A stretch of 5,699 nucleotides of DNA from Candidatus Woesearchaeota archaeon (GCA_016180145.1 JACPBT010000082.1:1-5699); one strand, 5' to 3'; positions 1 through 3,901 are shown, numbered from the stretch's first letter. The notes: generated by a model not told the origin, from the sequence alone. Numbers and translations are program-made.

Positions 1-88
1 CGAGTGTGTAGATTGCGGAAGCTAAGGTTATGAGCAAAGCTGCTGCTATCACCGCTTTGAGATACAGTTTCCCTTTTTTGCTATCAAT
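1..88 (-). CDS. Membrane micro-ORF, copy 0 (C-terminus beyond left edge)
   Basis: Reading the minus strand from the ATT at 88-86, an open frame runs to base 1 and continues outside the window. It encodes a Lys-rich start (residues DSKKGKLYLK) followed by a hydrophobic run (AVIAAALLITLASAIYTL), the same sequence as the full copies further right. The frame is closed upstream by a TAA at 118-116 and contains no ATG. The start is therefore uncertain: the ATT aligns exactly with the ATG of the copy at 3652. In every other intact copy this ORF leads directly into a PIN toxin gene, so a further PIN gene is predicted just left of the window. That it is coding is inferred from comparison of the copies. 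Confidence 0.55.
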   Translation of the reverse strand, partial: MDSKKGKLYLKAVIAAALLITLASAIYTL

Positions 89-136
89 TAAGCTGACGAT
101 TCTGAAAGCACCCCTTTAGCAAAAGGTTTAAATACG
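36..136. repeat. Direct repeat A, copy 1 (micro-ORF 5' half plus promoter)
   Basis: These 101 bases recur at 828-928 with a single difference by eye (G at 109, A at 901). The repeat covers the 5' half of the membrane micro-ORF, the stretch upstream of it and the TTTAAATA box. It stops abruptly just after the TATA box, where the two small plus-strand genes begin to differ. Such identity beside strongly diverged PIN genes points to recent duplication or gene conversion. Confidence 0.9.
127..134. promoter_or_regulatory. TATA box, probably bidirectional
   Basis: TTTAAATA is preceded by AAAAGG (BRE-like). The first T is 31 nt upstream of the ATG at 158, so transcription should begin at or within a few bases of that ATG, giving a leaderless mRNA. 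The core TTTAAA is self-complementary. Read on the minus strand it lies 46 nt upstream of the proposed micro-ORF start at 88, the same spacing as in the copies at 880 and 3652, so one element may serve both directions. Confidence 0.7.
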
Positions 137-157
137 TTTAAAGTTACACCACTTCCG

Positions 158-286
158 ATGAAACAGGTAAGCATTGTTAAAAGTGAAAAGCCAGTTGAAG
201 ATGTTTGGGCGATTGTGCGGGAGTTGCAAAATAATTCCAAGTTCGTGAGGGCTGTCAGGGATTTCATCAAACGAACCACCTCCTGA
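158..286 (+). CDS. Small convergent protein 1, antitoxin candidate (42 aa)
   Basis: The product begins MKQVSIVKSEKPVEDVW and ends VRDFIKRTTS. It is short, charged and probably mostly helical, with no membrane segment. The start is the only ATG placed correctly after the TATA box at 127, and there is no leader or SD. The gene runs towards the PIN gene on the other strand and their last 20 nt overlap (267-286). The same small gene lies at the same place beside all four PIN genes, and all four share an acidic helix followed by a (D/E)(F/L)(I/V)K-x-T-S type ending. I do not recognise the family. Size, charge and linkage to a PIN protein suggest an antitoxin, but this is inference. An antisense role at the overlap is an alternative that need not exclude it. 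Confidence 0.72.
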   Translation: MKQVSIVKSEKPVEDVWAIVRELQNNSKFVRAVRDFIKRTTS

Positions 287-764
287 ATCTGTCATACACT
301 ATCAAGCCAGGCAGCCTTTTCTTCTTAACATCCGATATGAGCCTATACGCTTTGATAGCATTCTCTGTGAGCATTGTTTTTTCATCGTTTGACACAACAA
401 CGTCCAAGCCATGCAAGACTGCCACGGCGACTATCAAAAAGTCAGAGCTTATCTCCGATTTTGATTTTAACCCTCCAAACTCCTTATAAGCTTTATAGAA
501 ATTTTCGGCTAATTCAACAGCTTCAGGGGTAACGCTAAGTGTATGCTCCTTTGTAACATCATCATACATGGATAAAAGGATAATTCTTAGATTCCTATTG
601 CCAAACTTCTCAGATTTCGGTGTCTCCCTCAGCTCTTTCCTTATCAGTTCAGTCCCATAAAACACGAAGCTGCCGCTCAGGGTTATACGCTCTCTGATTT
701 TCTCTAAAGCAGGGTCTAATGCAAGTTCCCCGTATACATTGGTGTCCAAAAGCACCCTTCTCAC
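267..764 (-). CDS. PIN-domain RNase toxin 1 (VapC-like, 165 aa)
   Basis: The protein shows the acidic PIN pattern of Mg/Mn-dependent ribonucleases: D7 in LLDTN, E44 in RKELRE, D108 in SSDFLIVAVA, and D127 in VSNDEKTM. At 165 aa it is longer than a usual VapC (about 125-140 aa). The extra length lies in the middle, around the conserved LLSMYDD and FYKAYKEFGG segments shared with the three sister genes. The start is GTG. It is chosen because it aligns with MKRV of the sisters, has GGTGAT eight bases or so upstream, and overlaps the stop of the micro-ORF as GTGA, implying coupled translation. The C-terminus RRWFV is encoded opposite the end of the small plus-strand gene. The PIN fold assignment is firm; the RNA target and toxicity are inferred. 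Confidence 0.92.
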   Translation of the reverse strand: MRRVLLDTNVYGELALDPALEKIRERITLSGSFVFYGTELIRKELRETPKSEKFGNRNLRIILLSMYDDVTKEHTLSVTPEAVELAENFYKAYKEFGGLKSKSEISSDFLIVAVAVLHGLDVVVSNDEKTMLTENAIKAYRLISDVKKKRLPGLIVYDRFRRWFV

Positions 765-880
765 AGCGCATCACCTTCAAACTGGGTTGAGGTAAGTGCG
801 GAATAAGCGTAGGCTGCTGCTATGATGAAAGCTGCTGCTATCACCGCTTTGAGATACAGTTTCCCTTTTTTGCTATCAAT
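761..880 (-). CDS. Membrane micro-ORF, copy 1 (about 39 aa, short form)
   Basis: From ATT at 880 the frame reads DSKKGKLYLK, then a hydrophobic run (AVIAAAFIIAAAYAYSAL), then a short tail ending FEGDAL. The TGA stop overlaps the GTG start of PIN 1 (GTGA). The first 17 codons match copy 0 exactly. After that the sequence diverges and the tail is about 18 residues shorter than in copies 2-4, yet the hydrophobic character and the Gly-Asp-Ala ending are kept. The GGTGAT encoding Gly-Asp is also the SD for the PIN gene, so it may be conserved for that reason. There is no in-frame ATG. The start is proposed from alignment with the copy at 3652 and from promoter spacing. The product is a candidate single-pass membrane or secreted peptide of unknown role. 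Confidence 0.55.
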   Translation of the reverse strand: MDSKKGKLYLKAVIAAAFIIAAAYAYSALTSTQFEGDAL

Positions 881-928
881 TAAGCTGACGATTCTGAAAA
901 CACCCCTTTAGCAAAAGGTTTAAATACG
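828..928. repeat. Direct repeat A, copy 2
   Basis: This is the second copy of the 101-base segment at 36-136, with one mismatch by eye. It holds the 5' half of the micro-ORF and the shared TATA region. The flanks differ on both sides: the micro-ORF tail and PIN gene on the left, and the small plus-strand gene on the right. The repeat is therefore the constant core between two variable genes. Confidence 0.9.
919..926. promoter_or_regulatory. TATA box, probably bidirectional
   Basis: TTTAAATA follows AAAAGG. It is exactly 31 nt upstream of the ATG at 950 on the plus strand and 46 nt upstream of the proposed ATT start at 880 on the minus strand, the same two distances as in the previous cassette. 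It would drive the leaderless small gene in one direction and the micro-ORF/PIN unit in the other. Confidence 0.7.
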
Positions 929-949
929 CTTACTGCCATACCGACTTGC

Positions 950-1072
950 ATGATGTCAATATTGAAGCACAAAAGGGCTGCTGAGGAAATTGATGCTGAA
1001 ATAGCTGAAGCTATGAAGGATCCGGAATTCAAGGCAATCGTGAAGGACTTCATCAAGCAAACCACCTCTTAG
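950..1072 (+). CDS. Small convergent protein 2, antitoxin candidate (40 aa)
   Basis: The protein begins MMSILKHKRAAEEIDAEI and ends VKDFIKQTTS. Its middle (EIDAEIAEAMKDPEF) closely resembles that of small protein 4 (AEIDEAMKAPEF), which is the best evidence that these frames are genes and not chance. Two ATGs occur in tandem (950, 953); the first fits the TATA spacing of a leaderless message. The gene converges on PIN 2 and the two overlap by 20 nt (1053-1072). The product is probably helical and soluble, and acidic in its centre. The antitoxin role is inferred from context only. Confidence 0.75.
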   Translation: MMSILKHKRAAEEIDAEIAEAMKDPEFKAIVKDFIKQTTS

Positions 1073-1595
1073 CTTTCAAGGTAGCTTTCAGGTCTTTATA
1101 GCTCTTAAACTTGGGCGAATTTAACTTATTCAACTCGTTTATTATTTCGTATGCTTTCAGAGCTTCTTGAGAGCGCATTGTCCTCGCAGTGCCTTCCTTC
1201 ACATCTTCCTTTTCTTCCGTATAGACAATTTCCAAGCCATGGATTGAGGCAGTAGCAACAACAAGAAAATCATTTAGCAATTCATTCTGCGGTTTATTGC
1301 CGCCTAATTTCACATAAACCATGAAGTATTCTTTCGCAAGTCTGCTTGTTCTTTCATCAATTTCATAAGTTTTTTTAACCAAGAGGTCATATGCTTCAAA
1401 AAGCAAGGCGCGGAATTTCCTGACTTTTCCTTCATACCGTAGTACACGACTGCCTTCGTAGCCCTTTAACTCCTGCTTCACAACAATGCTGCCATAGTTG
1501 ACTAACAGGTTATCAATGCCGTTTGCAACAAAAACCAGCTCTGCATTTTCAACTATCCTGCCATATATGTTGGTGTCAAAGATAACCCGCTTCAT
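1053..1595 (-). CDS. PIN-domain protein 2 with altered last motif (180 aa)
   Basis: D7 (IFDTN), E42 (VVKQELK) and D109 (LLNDFLVVATA) of the PIN active site are present. The fourth motif is changed: where the sisters have V(S/V)SND-K-TM or VSED-K-TM, this protein has VYTEEKEDVKEGTARTM, an insertion of about eight residues with no clear ND/ED-K. D131 or one of the Glu residues may compensate, or activity may be reduced. The start ATG overlaps the micro-ORF stop (ATGA) and is preceded by GGTGAT. The C-terminus KRWFA echoes RRWFV of PIN 1, and in both the bases are antisense to the end of the small plus-strand gene. Longest of the four sister toxins. Confidence 0.92.
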   Translation of the reverse strand: MKRVIFDTNIYGRIVENAELVFVANGIDNLLVNYGSIVVKQELKGYEGSRVLRYEGKVRKFRALLFEAYDLLVKKTYEIDERTSRLAKEYFMVYVKLGGNKPQNELLNDFLVVATASIHGLEIVYTEEKEDVKEGTARTMRSQEALKAYEIINELNKLNSPKFKSYKDLKATLKAKRWFA

Positions 1596-1765
1596 ACTGC
1601 ATCACCTTTTTTATGGGTGATGGACGCGTTGGCTGTTATGCTTCTGGTATTGGACGTTGACGCTGACGGGTTGGCTGCGAGTGTGTAGATTGCGGAAGCT
1701 AAGGTTATAAGCAAAGCTGCTGCTATCACCGCTTTGAGATACAGCTTCCCTTTTTTTGAGCTGAT
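1592..1765 (-). CDS. Membrane micro-ORF, copy 2 (about 57 aa)
   Basis: The minus frame encodes KKGKLYLK, then AVIAAALLITLASAIYTLAA, then an Asn/Ser/Thr-rich tail, ending HKKGDAV. The hydrophobic run of about 20 residues fits a transmembrane anchor or a signal peptide; LASA resembles a signal peptidase I site. The stop overlaps the ATG of PIN 2 as ATGA. The residue aligned with the ATG start of copy 4 is an ATC at 1765; ATT at 1777 is an alternative, and TAA at 1795-1793 closes the frame. Compared with copy 3 the base changes are largely silent or conservative (ACC/ACA Thr, TTA/TTG Leu, GCT/GCA Ala, ATC/CTC Ile/Leu), as expected of a translated frame. Confidence 0.62.
   Translation of the reverse strand: MSSKKGKLYLKAVIAAALLITLASAIYTLAANPSASTSNTRSITANASITHKKGDAV
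1593..1757. repeat. Direct repeat B, copy 1 (micro-ORF body)
   Basis: These 165 bases match 2557-2721 with about seven differences by eye and match 3480-3643 equally well. The repeat starts at the PIN start codon and covers almost the whole micro-ORF. Its left portion is also present at 1-75. Beyond both ends the cassettes diverge. Confidence 0.9.
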
Positions 1766-1804
1766 TATGTCGTTAATGCTGAAAGCACCCCTTTAAGCCA
1801 AAAA

Positions 1805-1834
1805 TGATAAAACGACACGAGTTTTGACTTATCA
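1805..1834. promoter_or_regulatory. Inverted repeat upstream of micro-ORF copy 2
   Basis: TGATAA (1805-1810) pairs with TTATCA (1829-1834), and inside it AAAAC (1809-1813) pairs with GTTTT (1821-1825). On the minus strand the left arm reads TTTTATCA and lies about 46 nt before the proposed micro-ORF start, where the sister cassettes have their TATA box. This may be an operator overlapping a weak minus-strand promoter. Confidence 0.4.
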
Positions 1835-1851
1835 TAGGTGCCGTTTTAAAC

Positions 1852-1895
1852 TTAGTGGCGGACAATGACAAGCAATCACTTATGTCCGTTACTAA
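1852..1895. promoter_or_regulatory. 13-bp inverted repeat, operator or RNA hairpin
   Basis: Left arm TTAGTGGCGGACA (1852-1864) and right arm TGTCCGTTACTAA (1883-1895) are complementary except for two adjacent GG/TT positions, which would form G-U pairs in RNA. The loop is 18 nt. It lies between the divergent micro-ORF 2 and small gene 3, just upstream of the TATA box at 1908, and only this cassette has it. It could be a repressor site between the two promoters or a transcribed hairpin. Confidence 0.5.
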
Positions 1896-1907
1896 ATGAT
1901 GAAAAGT

Positions 1908-1915
1908 TTTATAAA
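1908..1915 (+). promoter_or_regulatory. TATA box of small gene 3
   Basis: TTTATAAA, preceded by GAAAAGT as a BRE-like element, lies 31 nt upstream of the ATG at 1939, the same spacing as in cassettes 1 and 2. Here the minus-strand micro-ORF is more than 140 nt away, so this cassette probably uses a separate minus-strand promoter. Confidence 0.7.
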
Positions 1916-1938
1916 TGCAATTGATTGACAGAACACTC

Positions 1939-2061
1939 ATGGAAGCCGTGCAAGTAATGAAGGTTTCTTTTGAGGAACTGTGGAAGCGCATTGAGGAAGT
2001 GCGCAATGACCCTGAAGCAATGAAATTGCTGGATGAATTAATCAAGGTTCACACCTCTTAG
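1939..2061 (+). CDS. Small convergent protein 3, antitoxin candidate (40 aa)
   Basis: The protein begins MEAVQVMKVSFEELWKRI and ends LDELIKVHTS. EELWKRIEEVRNDPEAMK is strongly helical and keeps the Asp-Pro-Glu seen in small protein 2 and the Pro-Glu of small protein 4, at the same distance from the end. It is the most diverged of the four. The start follows the TATA box at leaderless spacing and there is no SD. The 3' end overlaps PIN 3 by 24 nt (2038-2061). Function is inferred from position only. Confidence 0.72.
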   Translation: MEAVQVMKVSFEELWKRIEEVRNDPEAMKLLDELIKVHTS

Positions 2062-2559
2062 CGCTTTTTTGAAGTCTTCAAAGCTGATAAAGTCAGGAGT
2101 TCTTTTGGAATCAAGGCTGTTCACAAGCCGGTAAGCTGATAACGCCTCAGGGGACAGCATTGTTTTTGCATCCTCAGAAACGACAATGTCGAGATTTTTT
2201 GACGCTGCACAGGCAACGATAACAAAGTCGTTCAAAATTTTATCTTTTGGCTTTATGCCGCCCGCCATTCGGTATGCCACATAATATTTCTCTGCCATAG
2301 CTTCCATTTCATTTGTTATGGCGCATACATGCTTGCCATTAAGCGAATCGTAAAGGCTAAGCAAAATAACACGCAGACTTCTTAAGCGCTTATCTACGGT
2401 TATCTTCAGGGCAGTTGATATTTCCCGGAGTTCCATTCTTACAACCTCGTTTCCGTAGAGCATAATGAAATTCTGCCCAAGCAGGCTTTGCAGTTCACCT
2501 TCGCTAAAATGCCGCAGTATATGCTCATATATGTTCGTATCTAACATAACGCGCTTCAT
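2038..2559 (-). CDS. PIN-domain RNase toxin 3 (VapC-like, 173 aa)
   Basis: The acidic set is complete: D7 (MLDTN), E43 (VRMELRE), D111 (ILNDFVIVACA) and D130 (VVSEDAKTM, with Glu for the usual Asn before the last Asp). Conserved sister-family blocks VILLSLYDS and YYVAYRMAGG occupy the middle. The first 11 codons are nearly identical in DNA to those of PIN 4, while the rest is well diverged, which places a recombination-like boundary just inside the toxin gene. The ATG overlaps the micro-ORF TGA (ATGA), with GGTGAT upstream. The C-terminus (RGVNLD) differs from the RWF endings of PIN 1 and 2. Confidence 0.92.
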   Translation of the reverse strand: MKRVMLDTNIYEHILRHFSEGELQSLLGQNFIMLYGNEVVRMELREISTALKITVDKRLRSLRVILLSLYDSLNGKHVCAITNEMEAMAEKYYVAYRMAGGIKPKDKILNDFVIVACAASKNLDIVVSEDAKTMLSPEALSAYRLVNSLDSKRTPDFISFEDFKKALRGVNLD

Positions 2560-2735
2560 GCTGCATCACCTTTTTTATGGGTGATGGGCGCGTTGGCTGT
2601 TATGCTTCTGGTATTGGACGTTGACGCTGACGGGTTGGCTGCGAGTGTGTAGAGTGCGGATGCCAATGTTATGAGCAAAGCTGCTGCTATCACCGCTTTG
2701 AGATACAGCTTCCCTTTTTTTCCTACTGCCTTAAT
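2556..2735 (-). CDS. Membrane micro-ORF, copy 3 (about 59 aa)
   Basis: After KKGKLYLK it encodes AVIAAALLITLASALYTLAA and a Ser/Thr/Asn-rich tail ending HKKGDAA. The TGA overlaps the PIN 3 ATG. The 5' end differs from the other copies (KAVGKKG in place of DSKKG or ISSKKG) because the repeat ends at the run of seven T (2715-2721). There is no ATG; the first candidate is an ATT at 2735, right after an in-frame TAA. Of the other copies only copy 4 starts with ATG, so the start here is unproven. It is predicted to be a single-pass or secreted peptide co-translated with PIN 3. Confidence 0.6.
   Translation of the reverse strand: MKAVGKKGKLYLKAVIAAALLITLASALYTLAANPSASTSNTRSITANAPITHKKGDAA
2557..2721. 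repeat. Direct repeat B, copy 2
   Basis: This is the second copy of the 165-base segment at 1593-1757. Most of the changes cluster at 2653-2670, within the codons of the hydrophobic segment, where they are silent or Ile/Leu. Confidence 0.9.
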
Positions 2736-2766
2736 ATGTTATCCCCTCTCTTTTTTGTGCAAAAGT

Positions 2767-2774
2767 TTTATATA
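2767..2774. promoter_or_regulatory. TATA box, possibly bidirectional
   Basis: TTTATATA is preceded by AAAAGT and begins 30 nt upstream of the ATG at 2797, again giving a leaderless start. On the minus strand it reads TATATAAA, a good TATA box, about 39 nt before the ATT at 2735 of micro-ORF copy 3. Confidence 0.65.
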
Positions 2775-2796
2775 TGCAGGCACAATATTCCGTGCT

Positions 2797-2922
2797 ATGA
2801 TGTTGAAGCAGGTGCATAGGAGATTGTCTGGTGATGAGCTTGTGGCTGAGATAGATGAAGCTATGAAGGCGCCTGAGTTTAGGAAAGCCATCAGGGAGTT
2901 TGTAAAGCTTACTTCTGGTTAA
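2797..2922 (+). CDS. Small convergent protein 4, antitoxin candidate (41 aa)
   Basis: The protein begins MMLKQVHRRLSGDELVAEI and ends IREFVKLTSG. An upstream in-frame ATG at 2671 exists but lies inside the micro-ORF repeat and before the TATA box. The tandem ATGs at 2797/2800 fit the leaderless geometry and align with small protein 2, so 2797 is chosen. This copy ends 44 nt short of PIN 4 and does not overlap it, showing that the overlap is not essential to the pairing. The similarity to small protein 2 (EIDEAMK-x-PEF) is the strongest within the family. Antitoxin role inferred. Confidence 0.78.
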   Translation: MMLKQVHRRLSGDELVAEIDEAMKAPEFRKAIREFVKLTSG

Positions 2923-2966
2923 GGAGTTCTTAGGCATCTTTTGCACATTCAACTGATATGATTGGT

Positions 2967-3482
2967 TCACCATGGGTTTTTCCTCTCAAGTTCTCTGATT
3001 AGTTCAGGATAGCTTTGAAAATGGGGCGTTTGTAAGCCATGAATCTCATTAATAAGGCTGTAAGCCGTAATAGCCTGCTCAGAAAGCATGGTTCTTTTGT
3101 CGTTTGAATATACGATGTCTAAAGTGTTTAATGTTGCTGTTGCAACAAGTATAAAATCGTTAAATATGGATGTGTAGCCCTCACTGCCTCCGAATTTTTT
3201 ATATGCAACAAAGTATTGTTCTGCCAAATCATCTGTTTGTTGCGTAACGGGCAGGGTTCTTTCGTGGACTATTGAATCGTAAAGGCTGAGGAGAACAATC
3301 CGTATTTTTCTTTGGACTCCCTCATGGACTATTTTTATTCTTTTGGGTGCATTTCTCAATTCTTTGCGGATTACAACACTTCCATAAACCTTGACATTTG
3401 CTTCTTTTGAAAGTATGATGGGGTGGGTTTGCTCTTCAACTATTCTGCCATATATGTTCGTATCTAACATAACGCGCTTCAT
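2967..3482 (-). CDS. PIN-domain RNase toxin 4 (VapC-like, 171 aa)
   Basis: The active-site pattern is complete: D7 (MLDTN), E41 (IRKELRN), D109 (FNDFILVATA) and D128 (VYSNDKRTML). Family blocks VLLSLYDS (63-70) and YFVAYKKFGG (90-99) match the three sisters. The ATG overlaps the TGA of the ATG-started micro-ORF (ATGA), with GGTGAT just upstream. It is the rightmost member of the minus-strand array; beyond its micro-ORF the layout switches to plus-strand VapBC operons. The C-terminus (ERKNPW) does not reach the small plus-strand gene. The PIN call is firm; toxin function follows from family and context. Confidence 0.93.
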   Translation of the reverse strand: MKRVMLDTNIYGRIVEEQTHPIILSKEANVKVYGSVVIRKELRNAPKRIKIVHEGVQRKIRIVLLSLYDSIVHERTLPVTQQTDDLAEQYFVAYKKFGGSEGYTSIFNDFILVATATLNTLDIVYSNDKRTMLSEQAITAYSLINEIHGLQTPHFQSYPELIRELERKNPW

Positions 3483-3652
3483 GCTGCATCACCTTTTTCA
3501 TGGGCGATGGGCGCGTTGGCTGTTATGCTTCTGGTATTGGACGTTGACGCTGACGGGTTGGCTGCAAGTGTGTAGATTGCGGAAGCTAAGGTTATGAGCA
3601 AAGCTGCTGCTATCACCGCTTTGAAATACAGCTTCCCTTTTTTGCTGAACAT
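3479..3652 (-). CDS. Membrane micro-ORF, copy 4 (57 aa, ATG start)
   Basis: This is the best-defined copy. It has an ATG start (MFSKKGKLYFK), a hydrophobic stretch from about residue 12 to 31, an Asn/Ser/Thr-rich tail and the ending HEKGDAA. Its stop shares four bases with the PIN 4 start (ATGA), and the Gly-Asp codons GGTGAT form the PIN SD, so the two genes should be translationally coupled. The peptide could be a membrane anchor with an exposed tail or, if cleaved after LASA, a secreted peptide of about 30 residues. KKG before a hydrophobic run loosely recalls archaeal class III (prepilin) signals, but the Lys inside the following segment argues against a pilin. No known family recognised. 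Confidence 0.7.
   Translation of the reverse strand: MFSKKGKLYFKAVIAAALLITLASAIYTLAANPSASTSNTRSITANAPIAHEKGDAA
3480..3643. repeat. Direct repeat B, copy 3
   Basis: This is the third near-identical copy of the micro-ORF segment, with about eight differences from 2557-2721 by eye, including one fewer T in the terminal T run. Identity to copy 2 continues leftward into the PIN start codons (down to about 3450). Confidence 0.9.
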
Positions 3653-3690
3653 TAAGCTGCTGATTGAACATCACCTTCTTTGCCGAAAAA

Positions 3691-3698
3691 TTTAAATA
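3691..3698. promoter_or_regulatory. TATA box between micro-ORF 4 and vapBC operon
   Basis: TTTAAATA follows GAAAAA. On the plus strand it predicts a start near 3720 and a leader of about 25 nt before the ATG at 3746, which has its own SD. On the minus strand it lies 46 nt before the ATG at 3652, matching the other cassettes. An imperfect inverted repeat (ATTTCA 3708-3713, TGAAAT 3724-3729) overlaps the expected plus-strand start site and could be an operator. Confidence 0.65.
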
Positions 3699-3745
3699 TA
3701 TAAACTGATTTCAATGTATAAGCTGAAATAAGCGGAGGTATTGAA

Positions 3746-3901
3746 ATGGCGACTGTTACGATTTCACTTCCAAAGGAGTTTGAGGGTATTAAACTGAGGT
3801 TTCCTGACGTGAACTGGAATGAAGTGCTGAAGAGGGGCATCCTGAAGAAGCTGGAAAACCTCAAGAAGTTTGAGCAGTCAAAGGAGCAGGGTGAGGCGTA
3901 A
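3746..3901 (+). CDS. Truncated VapB-like ribbon-helix-helix protein (51 aa)
   Basis: MATVTISLPKEFEGIKL followed by FPDVNWNEVLKRGILKKL matches the N-terminal DNA-binding half of the next gene's product (MPTVTLTLP, VNWSEVAREEL): a short beta strand and two helices. It lacks the C-terminal toxin-binding part that VapB 5 and VapB 6 have and ends with a Lys/Glu-rich helix. The start has a strong SD (GGAGGT, 3734-3739) six bases upstream. The TAA is followed directly by the ATG of the next gene (TAAATG), so it is the first gene of a three-gene operon. It may be a dedicated autorepressor, a heterodimer partner for the full VapB, or a shortened duplicate. The fold is inferred from the sequence pattern. 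Confidence 0.8.
   Translation: MATVTISLPKEFEGIKLRFPDVNWNEVLKRGILKKLENLKKFEQSKEQGEA

Noticed and set aside
88..279. Minus-strand ORF of about 60 aa overlapping the end of PIN 1 via TGATG and preceded by an SD-like AGGAGGTGG
   Set aside because: The SD-like bases are the codons of the PIN 1 C-terminus (RRW). The frame is antisense to the better supported leaderless 40-aa gene, and its C-terminal part is only the translated promoter. Cassettes 3 and 4 have no equivalent ATG.
880..1065. Minus-strand ORF of about 60 aa overlapping the end of PIN 2
   Set aside because: Same situation as at 88-279: antisense to small gene 2. Its ending resembles the 88-279 ORF only because the promoter DNA is repeated.
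1773..2045. Minus-strand ORF of 90 aa between micro-ORF 2 and PIN 3
   Set aside because: It runs across both inverted repeats and is antisense to small gene 3. It is rich in Ser and Phe, lacks a good start, and has no counterpart in other cassettes.
2671..2796. N-terminal extension of small gene 4 from the ATG at 2671
   Set aside because: The extension lies inside the micro-ORF repeat and upstream of the TATA box at 2767, so it would not be in the transcript. It is not shared with small proteins 1-3.
1..3660. Regularly spaced repeats as a CRISPR array or integron attachment sites
   Set aside because: The repeats are 100-165 bp, translate in one conserved frame and are separated by 700-900 bp of coding sequence. 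No short-repeat/spacer pattern, cas gene or integrase is present.
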